Assembly: GCA_951799425.1 (NCBI GenBank)
Contig: OX637402.1
Span: 31,898,492 to 31,962,491, forward strand
Length of the DNA: 64,000 nt
Origin: Ilex aquifolium
Lineage: Eukaryota; Streptophyta; Magnoliopsida; Aquifoliales; Aquifoliaceae
Reading direction: 5' to 3'
A model generated the notes under the pieces. That model had not been told where the DNA came from. It did not search any database and worked only from the letters and a program-made list of their open reading frames with translations. Positions 1 to 13,932 of this stretch are shown here, in pieces. A program made the translations under genes and the position numbers. Position 1 is the stretch's first letter, and the number at the start of each line of letters is the position of its first letter.

Positions 1-3000
1 AAATTCTAGATTCCAGGTCATCAAGCAAGATGCGCACAAATCCTGCTGCATCAGCTTTCTGACCAGAAATATAGCGTTCCGTAATCCCATGCATTGATAT
101 GCAGCGCAAAGGATCAATCTTGTATGCCCAATCAACCACAGCATAGAAGTCCTCCTGAAAATTCAACACCGTAAGAAGAAAATTTGAAATCACACTTGCA
201 AAAAACTATCTCACATCTGTCACTCAGCAAGATAATAAAGTAATGGAACATGCGGAACTTATCTCCAATCAAGAAACAAAAATCAAAATCACCAAGAGAG
301 GAGAAATGATGGGACGACCCCATACTAGCACTTTCAAATTTTAATTAGCAAAGGTATAGTTCTTTATTCCCCCTTGGGGTGAGTGCCATCATATTTATTG
401 CAGACACTTTTGTCATTTGGTGGGACCCATCATAAAATGTCCCTTCAACTATGTTTTGCCATTATCTAAGTCCACAATTATAATTTTTGTGAAACTCTAA
501 ATGATATATAGAAATCCTTACTTGTATTCCATCAAGCAAATCATGAAGTGATTCATTTAGTGCCTCCAACTCCATGGCCTTTTTACCTACAAAATTATAA
601 AAAGAGGGCTGAATAAACTTTTAACAGGTTTAACCAAGAACATAGAATACTGGAAAAGGGAGTACCAGATTTGTTGTCATTGTCATCAATGTCCATGATG
701 CTTAAGTCATCATCATTGGCATCATCATCATTAGATGCACTTTTGTTGCCATTCGCCAGACCTCCGGGAGGAACAAGTGCAGGAACTTCAAAGCACATGA
801 AGTGAGCAAAAAAGGAACTCTGCATTTCGAACAATGGAAGATCTAAAATTTTAATTAAGGGAAAAAAATAGTCACAATTGGAGCAACAAGAAAGAGTAGA
901 TAATTGGGGTTGTGACCTCATCTACAAGAAGTGGGATAAATATTGTAAGCATTTTGGCATAGGCCTCTGAAACTGTAGAAGTATCTGCATTGTTCACACT
1001 TTGACTAGAACCTGTGGAACCTTCAAGCCAGACAGTTGGATTTCTTGAAGCCTTGGTACTAGCACGCAGCTCATTTGCGAATTCACGCGCCTGTAAAGGA
1101 CAAAGAGAACATTCAAACACTATGTTTAAACTGTCAGAAATACAACATTGAGAAATTCCACATTTCAGAATAAAATATAAAATTTGCACAACTGGGTGCC
1201 ATAATTATGGATCCCCCTAAAGTACATATAGTCTCACAAATTAAAATGCAACCAGCAAATTAAAAATATGGGCACCATACTCATCCAAAACCAACTTGAA
1301 TTGTCTACCAGACTAAATTTTACAACATATAGACAGATCATTGAATTTTTTTATCATGCAATTGATATATATCCATGTGTAAGTAGCCTAGATGGGGCTA
1401 TATACATGTCAAAGAAGATTTGAGTATCCATCCCCCGGTACATAGAGTGATAGACTAAATAAGTGTTCGTACATATATGTGCATGTGGGGAGAGAGAGAG
1501 AGAGAGAGGGAGAGTAAAATAACTAAATCAGACAACTCATCAAACCAAATTTGATTGATTCAGGCTAATATGTTAATCCCATTACCAGAGTTTGTTATAT
1601 TCAGCAGATATATTGCTACATCAAATTTGATCGATTCAAGCCAATATTTTAGTTCAATTACCAGTTTTTGCTTTATTCAGCAAAAACTATTTACTATATA
1701 TATAAATAGTAAATACCAAATCCAGTTTAATAAATATATATATAGGAGACAAGACTTGCACAAACAACAAAGCAATGGAAGACTTACAACTTTTGGAGTC
1801 TAAAAGTTGAAGCAAAAGAAAGATAAGATTTTTAGGCATTGGCACCTAAGAGAAGATGCATTGCCCCTCACCAACAATAGGGCCTATTACTTGCGACAGT
1901 AGCATCGTCCAGGATGGCAATATGATCTATCCTGTATCTACATCTCCTATAAGGACTCTCAACCATCCAAATCAATAAAAACCTCTCTGGTTATATTTTG
2001 TCAATACTTATGGGGGCAGATAGACGAGTTTTCAGATTAAACTTAGCATGAATTTAAGTTACTGTCTTGTTGCCTGCCAAGGTGCCCAGGCAAGCAAATC
2101 AATAGCTGGCACTATAAGTTACCCAAGACAAGGTGGATGTAGTCAGGCATGCATAGGAAAGCACCCTGCTTGCATACCAACAGTTTACGTGAACCCCTTG
2201 CCAAGCTAAGGCTTGAACCAAACAAGGCTGCCCATGGCTTGAACAAAACCAAATGAAAGAAAGCTTTTAAGCGTAATTATTCCTTAGGGTACAAAAATCT
2301 AGAGCACATTGGAAGAAACAGGAGAAGAAAAATGAATAAGTCACAACACAAAAGGACAATGATAGAGAAGGTATTTAAAGTTTCATTCTATTATATTATT
2401 TGTGAATTTCAGTCCCAACTGACTTTGTTCTTGGCCTCATTGGAGTCAAAGGAGACAGAAAATGAGTTTGAAGGATATGAATTTAGAGTTGATGGAAAAG
2501 ATGACGTGACTGTGCGTGATGATTAGACTGAAATTAAAGTTATTCCAGTATTCCAGGATGATCACTCTTATTTTATTCCACATAATGTTATCAAATTTGA
2601 ACACAAAATGTGCTTTGATTTGAATCGCTCTCTCCCTCCCCTCCTTCCCACCCTAATGTGAATAAAATTATAGATACTTGAAGCCAGGGCCAATGTACAC
2701 CAAACCCCAGCTTGTAACAGAATAATACATTAAGCACAATTCTAGGACAAACAACAAATGAAATTTAATACAAACATGAAAATAAGAAGACAAGTAACTG
2801 CAACAGAATTGTCCAAAGGTTTACTGTCTCCTGACCTCCCCGCGTAAAAGTAAATTAAGGGAGCTACAGTAAGCTTTCCTCAATGGGCCCAAGCAATTTT
2901 TGTCAAGACTCTGAAAATGCAAGAAAAGAAAACTGAATTTCAGAAAATTATTAAGTAAAGAAGATGGAGTAATGATAATATCACCAATCATTGCAAATTC

Positions 3001-6000
3001 TATCGCATTTTACCTTCAAGTGTTGCAAAAGGCGCGCATATGTCCTGCACTTATACCGCAGATCCGCGTGATCAGGCCTCTTCAATTGTCCCCGCTGTTT
3101 AATCCAATAAACCAGCAAAAGTTAGGATTTTCATTCTCAAAAACTGACAATTATAAAGGATAAAGAAACATCACATGAAAGTACCTGAGAGAAGTAACTC
3201 TTGTCACTTATCATAAAATCCACCAAAATAGCAAAATAGTTTGTCAAGAACTCGGATGCTCTTCGAACAAAAGTAGTTTTCAATTTCTCTAGCTCAGCCC
3301 GTTTCTCTCTAACCTGCAAATGTTCCATCCACCACTCTTAGAAAGACAAGATATCTAAAAATCTTGCATACGCACATGCAAATTGGCAACCGACTGCCAC
3401 GGCAACAACTCGGTTCTCATGATTTATTGAGTAACTATTAAAGAAGGCAGCCCTTGATTGGTTTTTAGGTTAAAATGCCACTTCAAGAATCCAGACCACA
3501 ATAGTCCATAATAAAACTAGGGGAAGTGCAGAGAGCTATGCAACCGCAAATTCGAGCTGGCTCCTGATTTAAATTACTGAAACAGACAGTTTGGCAGCCA
3601 CAGAAAGTACATAGCCAATGTGCATAAATTCCAATAAAACCAAGAGGGAGGGAGAGGGAGAGAGAGAGAGAGATGTTTCTATAAAATTTTGAGAAAAAAA
3701 AAGGAAAACGACAAAGATATATCAATGCTAAATCATATATATCTATATACATAAACCAAAAAATTAGATGAGAGAGGGATTCACAATCCTTCCCTCTTTA
3801 TTTTCTTTTTTAATAGAATATTAATTTTTTTAATTCAACAAACATGATTCCCTCAAATCAACTCCTTGCACCTAGATCTCTTTTAAATTCCTCCACTAAC
3901 CCATAAGCAGTTACCCACTCCAACTCAATCTCATCACTACCCACTTTTCATGTTTGTCATAACCTTCCACTCATTCTCTTTCTCCACTGTCCATTCTCTC
4001 TTCCTCACTCCAAACCTTCCCTTTCGCTCTCTCATCTTCCATCTCTCTAACATAAATACATTATGTTCTCAGGACCAAGAGAATTCTTCAGGCAGGTTCA
4101 AGACTTTTTTTTGAGGTTATATGGGAACTTTGATTACTTTTCTTCACTGGTCATTATACATGTTTAGATATTTTCTTGTCAAGTATTTTACATTAAACAA
4201 GTTTAACATCCTTGAACCTAATAATAAGTTATATTTTTTGTTGGATAATCGTGCATCGCATGGCACTCCCGCAAGTAAACTACATGCACATATCATTTAT
4301 TGCCGAAGATAATCTTCTTGGAATTGCGTCCAAGACCCAAAACAGAGAAATACCGAGCAAGATACTATGTCTCAAATCTACAATCTATAATATAAAACAG
4401 GACAGGCTTCAATAAGCCCATCCAACGCTCTCAAATAGACTCGTCCAACTGTCACATTCCTCTCAAAACCATTCGCATTGCACCGTGCCTTCAACCACCG
4501 GTTACCCCTAGTTTATATCATAATTCAGGACATTTCAACATCAAGATCAATCCAGCTTCTGTGGCTATGATACACCCATTGCATGGTTTACAAGAAGATC
4601 ACACCCGATATGCACAGGGTTTGAAAAAGGTCCAACAGGAGCATAGTTATCGGACCCAAACTGGATTGGTTGATCCAACTGATGAATAAGTGGATTAGTG
4701 TTTTTACAAAAGTTCAAGTCCTTTAAGCCATTCAATGTTATGAACTGCAGCAATCTGTTTGACTGATACAGTTATTTCTAGAATCTGCAAAGGTTTGGAC
4801 GACCCAAACATCCTCAATCTGTTGTACAGAAATTCTCAGAAAAGGGTGCAAAGGGTAGTAATTGCGTTCTGGTTCACTCTCATAACAAAATCTGACTACC
4901 ACTGAGTCACAATTGTATGCCATACTATAGTTATATCCACACAATCTCTTAAAAATTTTGATATGCAGACATTCACATACATAGAAGCGTGTGTGTGTGT
5001 GTTTCATATTTACCATTCACACTGAAAAAAGTAAAAGTTATGCATAAAACAGAGAAATACCCTGAAAAACAAACACAGCCACACATATGTTCTGGTTTAG
5101 TGCTTATCACACACGTGCACGTGATGAACTCAAGCATGTGGTTTACAAGTAACAAAGTGTAACTATGTATTGTATCAGATCAATCAGCTGAATCAGTGTT
5201 CCAGTCATTACATAAGGTCATCTAATGCCATGCTTAGAGTGACATGCAAATAAACCCTTTCATGTATCTAAGGCAGTATATTAACAGTCTGTTTATGCAA
5301 TTTCAGAAAGAGAACCAAACCAAGACAGGCGCATACTGCTCTCGTGTTTGCATAGCAAGGATCCAAGTTGGGCACTTCAAGGCCGCGTAAAGCACTATTT
5401 AACCACTCACATGCTTCAATATTTTGAAGCATGCGTGCTTCATCAAATGAGCCTCCTGTTAGACATGCTGCATACTGCAAGAAACAACACATTGTGAAAA
5501 GGTAGGGACTAACTAATGTGACAAAATTAAATGCATACCTTAAATTCAGAATGAAAGTATGTGGGGACACCTCTGAAGGAATTCGCAATCTTTCAAGGAG
5601 CTTATCAAGTTCTTCAATCAAGGATTTATTATTTACGGACTGCATTTCCAGCTTGTTATTGCGAGTCTCTATCTGTATCACAAGGAAATATATTTCATGT
5701 CAACACGAGAAGGCCATGCTCAATTTCTCCTTTGGAAAGGCTGCCTATTATGCAAATGTATCATTAATGCAAAGTGAAAACCGTTTTACAGTTAATAGAA
5801 CGATTACTTTTCTGACAGACCATTTTGGAAGATCAAATTAAAATCCAAGTCATTCAGCAATCAAACTGATTTTCAGTTAACAATTAATCAGTTCCTTCTC
5901 TCTCGTTCTATATCAGTAAACAAAGAATGAGTTGCTTTTTTCTCGAATAATTCCATTTGAATGTCTGCATGAAACAGGTGATAAAATGCACTAATTACAT

Positions 6001-9000
6001 CTCAGACAAACACAAAAACAAAAATAAAATTATAATGTGTGAAACAGCTATTGTGGTAAGATGATTAGAATGTTGAGACCCAAATATAGGCAGAGAGAAG
6101 CAGTATAGCAATATATGTGTCTGTATGTCGTGTGAAAAAAAGCAACAAAACACGAGCCCGATGGAACCCAACAGAAACACTTCATATTCACATCAGAACG
6201 TGCAGCTATCCCTACCGATTCAATGTCCTCTCTCATGTGTCTAAGTTTTACATTGAAAATGCTTAGCCATTCATCCATATCCTCAACGCAGTTTGTGGCT
6301 GCCTCAAGCCCCTGCAGTACCTGCAGGACCCACAAATAAACAATTAAATAGCTGAATATAACAGTCACCTAAAAGCAGGTTACAAATCAAAAGAAAAGCA
6401 TGCTATAATAAACAATGAAGAATGATGCGTTTATTATACAGGTCACCTATTTTCCGGAAGTTAACTTGCTCCATATATTGATCAAAAAAGTGGAATTGTT
6501 TGAGATATTGGGCAAGCACACGACACTATTACAGTATTCTTGAGTGTGCAAAAGCAACTTAAGGATTCATATAAGAAGGAAAGGCTAAAACAGGGATAGG
6601 TAGGCGCACTGAGAATAGAGGAAGTGTAAATACAACAGAGATTATCCTGGATAGAAGGGAATGATGGAATAGCACAAGTTAATTCACGTCGCATTCTAGT
6701 ACTGCATGCAAGATGATAGTAATAGCCATGGGATGCATAATGTTACTGACAAAATTAGCAAATGAAAATGAAAAAATAAGAAATATATAACAGTAAGATG
6801 AACCATAACTTCTGGCCAAAAAAAGAAGAAGCAATATACTCATATGCCCACTTTTCTAAACTATGAAAGGGTTACCTCATCAATTAAAGGCTCACTTTCC
6901 AAAATGGCATGAACATTTGCAGCTTCCAAAGCTTGAAGTTCTCGCTTCAACCGCTCAGAAAATGCTTCTGCTTCACCAATACCCATGACATAACTGCAAA
7001 TGAAACCATGCTCAAAATCCTCAGCTCGTAACCAATCATCATCCTTGTGTTGTTCATTCATCTTTACTCAATTGACAAAAAGGTAAGTAAAAAAATCTAG
7101 AATTCTAGTTTGACCAACCTTTTCATAATTGGATGGAACAGCTATTTTCCCATTGCTTTACACTTGTAGAAACCGTGGTTTATTTTTTATCTACATGGAT
7201 TCATTGAACTACTTTTGAAGGTTTTAATTTTCATCTGTCATAGTTTCTTTTTAATGTCCATAATCATTGGTTCTGTTGAAGTGATGAATCAAATTCATTT
7301 GTCATGATTTTAGTCAGAAATAACAATTGGCGCCATTAATTAGCTATTTAGCTGTAAGGTTTAGACTGAATCCACCTAGAAAATCATGGCTCCACCCTTG
7401 CATGCATGATGCAACAGCACTACAGTGAAGAAGGCTTAGTCAATTTTAATTTAGTCTAGTGTTTGATCTAAGTAAACCCTTGCATGCACGATGTAGGCCA
7501 GCTTGCAGGCAATAAACATTCTATTTGTGTCGTACTTCACATACCATTAGATAACACATTTAAATGGTCAAAATAAAGTAACACTCTGCTCATTTTTCTC
7601 CATTTATTTGCTTTTGGTTGTGTAAATGTAAAATTGACCACAAGTTTTATTTCATTCACGATATTTCTCAACCATAATAGTTAAGAAGAAAAAATTGTGT
7701 CTTAGAAAGAAAAAAAAATGTTGCAGATTTCTATTTACTCTTTAGACACACAAGATAATCTGATTTTTGTCACATTTATACAAACATATAATTCATCTCT
7801 GAACAAGGAAAGAATAAATACATACGTGCCTAAAAGAGCCTCCATGTCCTCTTCCTCTGCTTGAGACACAAGTTCTCTTTCAACAGTCACTTTCAGGTCA
7901 CTTTCTGTCACTGTAACAGCAACTGGCCCATCTCGAAGATCCCGTTGCTTAGTTATTGTGGGTGTGTTTTCCTACAGTAGGCAAATATATAATAAGAAAA
8001 GAAATTGGAAATAATCATCTAACAGATGTAATCAGGTTGCTAATTAAAGGAAATCAAAAATAACTCCCTACTACAATTTTTTCACAGTACACATTGAATA
8101 TTAAATCAGTGGATTTTATTTCACATCGAAACAAAAAATCAACAAATAGATGATCTGTAGGACCCTTTCGTTTTTTAAATACAGTTAGTTGCTTAAATTA
8201 GAAACGTAGCATCAAAGAAAAAATTCCTATCTCACATATATGATCACTAGCGATACCCCATGACTAAAGTCACTGTACACTCTGAGGTATGACACCGTGT
8301 GTGTATTGGAGTGTGTATATAATGAGTGTGCGTGTGTGTGGCTGTGTGTTGCACTGTTGTGGAATGTGTGCTGCGTTTGTGAATTTGGGGGGGGGGGGGG
8401 GGGTGGGTGGGTGGGAATACTCCCCATAAGTTCAAAAACATAGCTATCTTATTAAATAGATATAGCAACTGCATCAATAGATTCACAAGTTCCACCCAAA
8501 AAAGGTGTTGAAAACAAGAAAAAAAAAATCTGGTCTTATTAGCCATCACATTGTGTTGATATTCATAAACTTCTGAAACTGTGTTTACCCAATCATATGC
8601 ATTAATCAAATCATCTGAATTAAAAATTAAGCATACTATATTAATTGAGAGAGTGACCGAATAATTTTGATATGCACCTTAGCCCAGAGAGCCATCTCCA
8701 CAACATCTATACCAACAACTTTAGGAAGTCGGCCCAGTACATCTTTGCAGATGTTTAAGATGCAAAGTAGAAGGCGGTTCCTACAATATAAGAAACAGAA
8801 AAGATAGAAAGACACAAATTCTAAAATAACAAGAAATTCATATCAAAATGCACAATTTCCTATAATTTTACCTGTCATCAATATTACGCATGGTCCACTG
8901 GGATGGGGCAACACTCTGGCTTCTAAGGTTATCAAATCCCTACAAGATGTTCAGTCATTTTACCAAAGTATTAAACGTTCCTGTTATGGCCTGCGATGCT

Positions 9001-10941
9001 GTAATCTTTATGTCATCATGACTCACATGGAATGTTGTAAGAGGAGAAGCATTACCAGCATAAATGTACATCCACTAGGGTCATTAGTTACAACCTCCAC
9101 CTTTGAAAGATGCTTCAGCTTGTATAGTTTTGCAGGCTGCAACAGAAGAGAACAACTTTATAATAAATATTAGCTAAAAACAAGACTTTGAGCAAGTAAG
9201 TTTTGAAGAAAGTCAACAGGATACTATTCTCGAAAATGCCGTGCTCTGACTATTTGCTTTTAAAGGGGTTGTATTACCATTCATGTTTTTCCAAGAATTT
9301 AGGTACATAGAAGCCCCATGACTAATGCAATATTATAGCTCCCACCAAAACAATCATTGTGTCCAACTAACCATGAAGACAACTACCTTAGCCATTGCTA
9401 CAATCATCAATCACATTGTGCAAAACGTATGATGAGGCTACCATTAAATTAAAATCTATTGAAACTTTCAAAGAACCTCAAAATTCTTCTGAACAAAACA
9501 AGGAATTTAAGAAAAGTATAAACTCAGGGAATCACCTCAAGAACTCCTCCATTAGAATACTTTAAGACACGAAGAAAAGCTGTAATCCGCTGACCTTTTG
9601 GTTTCGCTGCATAAACCGCGCGCTATCATATATCAAGCCACACAAAGTGACCATAACTAAGTATCATAAGAATTAAGTTTAGAACTAAATATGATATCAC
9701 TAAAAGCCCCATTTATTTTTCATTTTTTTCAGGTTGGATTGCCTGCATTTAGTATAGGCCAAATGATTATCAGAATAGTAAACTGAGAATCGCATTATCA
9801 AACAAGAAATAATAAACAGCCTTGACGAGTGTATCGAATTTAGAACAAATTGAGTTCGTTTTTTGCACTTAGCGCAGAGTGGAAAATGGAATGTTAATGG
9901 ATTTAAGCAGAAACATCTAACACACAGAAATGGCTCTTGGAGGGGTCACCACATGACCCCAGTTTCCCCTCAGATGCAAATGGTCAAGATCATCCCAATT
10001 GAGCACTACTCAATTAGTCCTAGGTGAAAAACTTGAATACATCAGAGGCATGCTTGCAGAATCCTTATGTAGATGTATTGTAGAATCTTTACTTCAGATA
10101 TTAAAGCTCACAACCTTATACCTTGTTGGAGAGCTACATTTTCAAGCCTCAGGTGGGGCATGAAACTATGTCAAAATCATCACCTTATGCCGGATGATAT
10201 ACAATCTTAAGAAAGAAAGAAAGAGAAGATATTGCAGAAAGATCTACTCAGAAGTTACCCTCATTGACGGCACATCGCTCAAATCAAAGCATGGAAAAAG
10301 GATCTTATGCCACTTACAAACTTTCTTTATCAATTAGCCAGTTATCAATGCCTCACTCCAACTGTTTGATCCACAAAAATTGTACCACTCTACCAATCCA
10401 TCATTCTAAACCTTCAGTTATTAGTTCAAAACTCATCAGTATCATCATCATCCAATTTCAATAACCGACACACTTCCTTGAGTTCCAAATTGCTTGATCA
10501 GTAATTAAAATTGAAAAGAAATTGCTTCAAAATCTTTTTTAGACATCCTCTCATCAGGTGCTATGAGCAAGAACAACTGCATCATAGTCTACAGAGATGC
10601 AACTAAAGAGTTAAAAAGAGAAGCAATAAAAATCAGACATAGTTTAATTCTCATGAATAATGAGCATTGGAATAGCTAAACCACATGGAAATATACTGAT
10701 GAAATTGCATAAATTGTGACTAAACTATGAAAGATTGCGGTATGAATTTAAATATATGATTACTGGAAATTGCAAGAACCCTAGGTTTGGCCATGTGACC
10801 GCGGCCTAATTTGCCGGATTTGCCCCAGATCCCGCGGCTCTTGGCGACTCGGATCGACATTACGATCTTCTGTTTGGTACCTTCAATTGCCGCCTCGCAG
10901 GCTCGCCTTAGCTCCTCATCGTCTGCGCTAGATTTCGCCAT
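1..10941 (-). CDS. SEC3: Exocyst complex component SEC3 (partial, C-terminus beyond window)
   Basis: SEC3 is a landmark subunit of the octameric exocyst that tethers secretory vesicles to the plasma membrane. Seventeen exons join in frame: 10941-10764, 9606-9536, 9136-9056, 8939-8872, 8780-8678, 7971-7826, 6993-6876, 6320-6216, 5672-5571, 5474-5337, 3313-3185, 3094-3014, 2910-2836, 1090-917, 819-666, 586-522 and 154-1. All have GT..AG borders and phases sum correctly to 647 codons. The N-terminus [20 protein letters not shown] is what I know of plant SEC3A, as are [19 protein letters not shown] and [11 protein letters not shown]. The N-terminal third is the PH-like lipid/GTPase-binding domain; coiled coil and Sec3 C-terminal domain follow. 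Plant SEC3 is about 890 residues, so roughly 240 residues lie to the left. Introns reach 1.7-2.0 kb. Very sure of the family; A versus B paralogue not resolved. Confidence 0.97.
1491..1517. repeat. GA microsatellite in SEC3 intron
   Basis: A run of GA dinucleotides inside the 1.7-kb intron between exons 2910-2836 and 1090-917. A similar short GA run is at 3650-3672 in the next large intron. Confidence 0.8.
8290..8415. repeat. GT-rich tract with 17-G run and GGGT repeats
   Basis: In the SEC3 intron between 8678 and 7971. GT-rich sequence runs into an uninterrupted run of 17 G (8387-8403), then three TGGG units. The G-rich strand is the template strand of SEC3, so the pre-mRNA would carry a C-run. 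The sequence fits a G-quadruplex-forming motif. Homopolymer length may be affected by assembly. Confidence 0.85.
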
Positions 10942-10979
10942 TCTCTCTCTCTCTCTCTCTCTCGCTCGCTCTCTCTCTT
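10942..10979. repeat. CT/GA microsatellite in SEC3 5' leader
   Basis: A pure CT run, then a CTCG-interrupted one, sits directly against the SEC3 start codon (GA-rich in the sense strand of the gene). Such GA/CT tracts are common in plant 5' UTRs and core promoters. I see no separate TATA box. Confidence 0.8.
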
Positions 10980-11772
10980 GAGAAATTTAGACCCGCACGC
11001 GTCTGTGCGCGGAAAAGTTTTCCGTTATTCGGGTACAGTCAACTGTATATACAGTTTCTCTCTTTGTCTTTTCTCACTTCTCTATCCCCTCAGCCTTTTT
11101 CATTCTCTTTCCTGTACAATTACACACATTGATAGTCGCGTGTAAAGCCATCTAGTTTGTCCTATAAATGAGCCTACGAATCTTAGGTGAGCTTAGTTTT
11201 CTAAATTGAATAAGCTGAATTGAAATTAGAAGAATTTTTGAATATTGAATATTTTTATTTTAGTATATAATTTAAATTATTAGTTGAAGTTAAAAAGAGT
11301 AAAAATTTAAATTTAAATAAGTTATCGTAGTAAAAAGATTAAAAAATTAAATTATAATATAGTTAAAAAATTAAAATTTAAATAAGTTATCGTGTTAAAA
11401 AATTAAAAATTTATATTTAAATAAGTTATCATGATTAAAAGATTAAAAAATTAAATCGTAATATAAACCGTCAGATCTAAACGATTTATGCCGTTATTGT
11501 GCTTTTTTAACTGAGGAGTTTCAAGCAGGATGCTTTGTTTTGTTATTATAGAATTTTCTTTTTCTTTTTCTTTTTTTATATTTTTCTTTAAAATTCAAAA
11601 TAGTACATAATCTTTTGTTGCTAAAAGTAAAAAATGAAGTTATTTTTCTAAACTTACCATTAAGTTTAATAGAGACTGGAAAAAATATTGAAGAAGGAGA
11701 TAAAGTAGAGAAATACATAGAGGATGTTGAAATATGAATGTTCAATACATAAAATAAAAATAAAATAAAAAA
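10980..11772. other. AT-rich intergenic spacer with irregular repeats
   Basis: This is the SEC3 upstream region. After about 11200 it becomes strongly AT-rich. A phrase containing AAATAAGTTATCGT recurs near 11316, 11380 and 11420 within longer diverged AT repeats (11300-11470). No coding region is supported; the short ORF at 11521-11745 is low-complexity. Confidence 0.6.
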
Positions 11773-12943
11773 GGCAAAATTTCATCCACATCCCCTGTAG
11801 TTAAGTCTAAATTTAATGATACCCTTTTTTTGATTCTGAAACTTCACTGTCACCCCTTGTCACTGATTGTCGGGTTACGGCGTTAACGGCGACGGTTGAT
11901 TTACAGAAATATCTTTGAATATTTTATAAGGTAAATTTTATTCACATCCCCTGTAAAATAAACCTAACTTTAACAACACCTCCCGTAAGTAGACCTAATT
12001 TTAACAACACTCCCTCCTGATTTTGAAATTTCAATGCACTCCTTTTTAGTTCTATGATATTAGTCTTTAGGTTGATCAATTTAATATTTTATTTGATTTA
12101 AACTAAAGTAACATTTCATCTCATCAAATCAATATAAAATTGATATTTAATTTTATCAAATTAGCATTTAGTTATATTAATTTAATATTTTATTTCATCC
12201 AATTAATATTATTTCTTTAATTTACTATTAAATTACTTTTTAATTTAATCAAATCAACACTAAATTGACATTCAATTTTATTAAATTAAAATTTTATATA
12301 TTAAATTCTATTAATTTAACATCAAATGAACATTCAATTCATTAAAATAACATTCAATTTTATTCAATTAACATTAAATTTTATCAAATCAACACTAAAT
12401 TAATATTTAATTTCATCAAATTAACATCAAATTAATATTTAAATTTATCAAATTAAAACTAAATTTATTCAAATAATTTTTAAATTTTATATATGAACGG
12501 TGATGTGTGAAGAGTGATCGGGTAACGTTGTGAAGAACAAATGATAGTAGAGGATGACGTTATAAAAACTTGATTATGTAACCAAATGGGTGATAATAAG
12601 ATGAGTAATATTATAACAAAGTTATCATGAACGCTTTAAAATGAAAAATTCATTGAGATAATATAATGATAAAAATCACACTTGCTAGTTGGCTAGGGTA
12701 TATATAATGGGGGAAAAGTGAGGGTATTTTAGTCTATTTACATAACAAATAATAATTTTGGCATTTTTACAAAATATTTAGTCAAATCATTACTTTATCT
12801 ACTGACAGAGACAAAAGTTACTGTTAAAGGAGTGTCATTGATTTGAAAGTATAAATTAGAAAGGAGTGCAGTGAGGTTTCAGAATCGAAATAAGGTATCA
12901 TTGAATTTAGACTTAATTACAAGGATTGTGGATGAAATTTTCC
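11773..12943. mobile_element. Non-autonomous TIR element (about 1.17 kb)
   Basis: The two ends are inverted copies of each other for about 100 bp. The left begins GGCAAAATTTCATCC and the right end reads GGAAAATTTCATCC on the other strand; both continue with related TTAAGTCTAAATT..AATGATACC and GATTCTGAAAC blocks. A diverged extra copy of the terminal sequence lies at 11926-12050. The core (12060-12480) is an AT-rich array of ATTAAATT/ATCAAATTAACA phrases. No transposase is seen. Flanks are A-rich, so the target duplication, and hence Mutator versus another superfamily, cannot be decided. Confidence 0.75.
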
Positions 12944-13932
12944 AAAAAAAAAATTTTTTTTGATGAATAAAAGACTGAAGTTTGTTCTTTCTATGTTTTT
13001 ATTGAAATTTAAATTTAAGTCAAAATTTGAGTAATAGTTAAAGATGAACTTTCTCCATTATTTTCTCATTTTCTTTGGCAATAAAGGACACAGAAGCAGC
13101 CATGGTGGCGACTTTTTTTCCATTGGGGATAATGCTTGTTGGATGTGATTAAGAGAAATTGGGGTTATATTCTTCAATTAGTTTATAGGTTATACGTATT
13201 AATGCTTATGTTAATATACAGATGGAACTTGTATCGATGCTTTGGCATGACTAAAAAGTCTAATTGCAATGAATTATTTTGCTTTTCTGCACTGCCAAAC
13301 CCCCTCGCTATCCAATTGATACTCTTAAATCTTCCCAAATTTAGATCCGTGTGCTGAAAAGTGAATAGTTGATACGCAAACCCAATGCCTCCAGTCATTG
13401 CCATGGTCAACATTATCATCACCAAATCACTATTTTTTTTTTTTTTTGGATACATGTAGATCTCTGTGTCTCGATGTGGATTGAGGAGAGAGAAAGAGAG
13501 GCAGGGGTGCAATGGCCATATCTATTTACCATATGATATTTGACACATGTTAGAGCTTCCAATTATTGCCCAATTCCATTCTTTAATTGTTTTTCCAGGC
13601 ACAAATTTGTTGATTCACTACCGAAAAGTGATGGTGGTCGGTAGGGACGAATGAAATATAACCATTCAATCATAATCTGTACACCATCAACTTTATCATG
13701 CACTAAAGGGTAAATAATTTTATTTTACTAACTAAGAGTTTCATGACAGAAATCTCACGTATTGAATTCCCATTTTTTATATTTGTGCATAATGATAACA
13801 TATTAGGATTTGGCCTATCTTTCAAATGATTATATAATTGGAGCTCTCTCGTCAAGAAAGAATAACCTTCATAATTATCGAAAAGAAATAAAAGGAGCAA
13901 AAAAAAAAAAAAATCAAATAATAAGTTGCATC
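12944..13932. other. Intergenic spacer, no supported gene
   Basis: AT-rich sequence downstream of the dirigent gene. The ORFs of 65-109 residues here show no recognisable family and have poly-T or low-complexity segments (for example T-run at 13432-13447). I see nothing functional. Confidence 0.5.

Noticed and set aside
8227-8609. Proline/histidine/threonine-rich minus-strand ORFs
   Set aside because: They are translations of the GT and poly-G tract inside a SEC3 intron.
13183-13512. 109-residue minus-strand ORF and overlapping plus-strand ORF
   Set aside because: Includes a translated poly-T/poly-A stretch (KKKKN); no homology recognised and no promoter or splice context.
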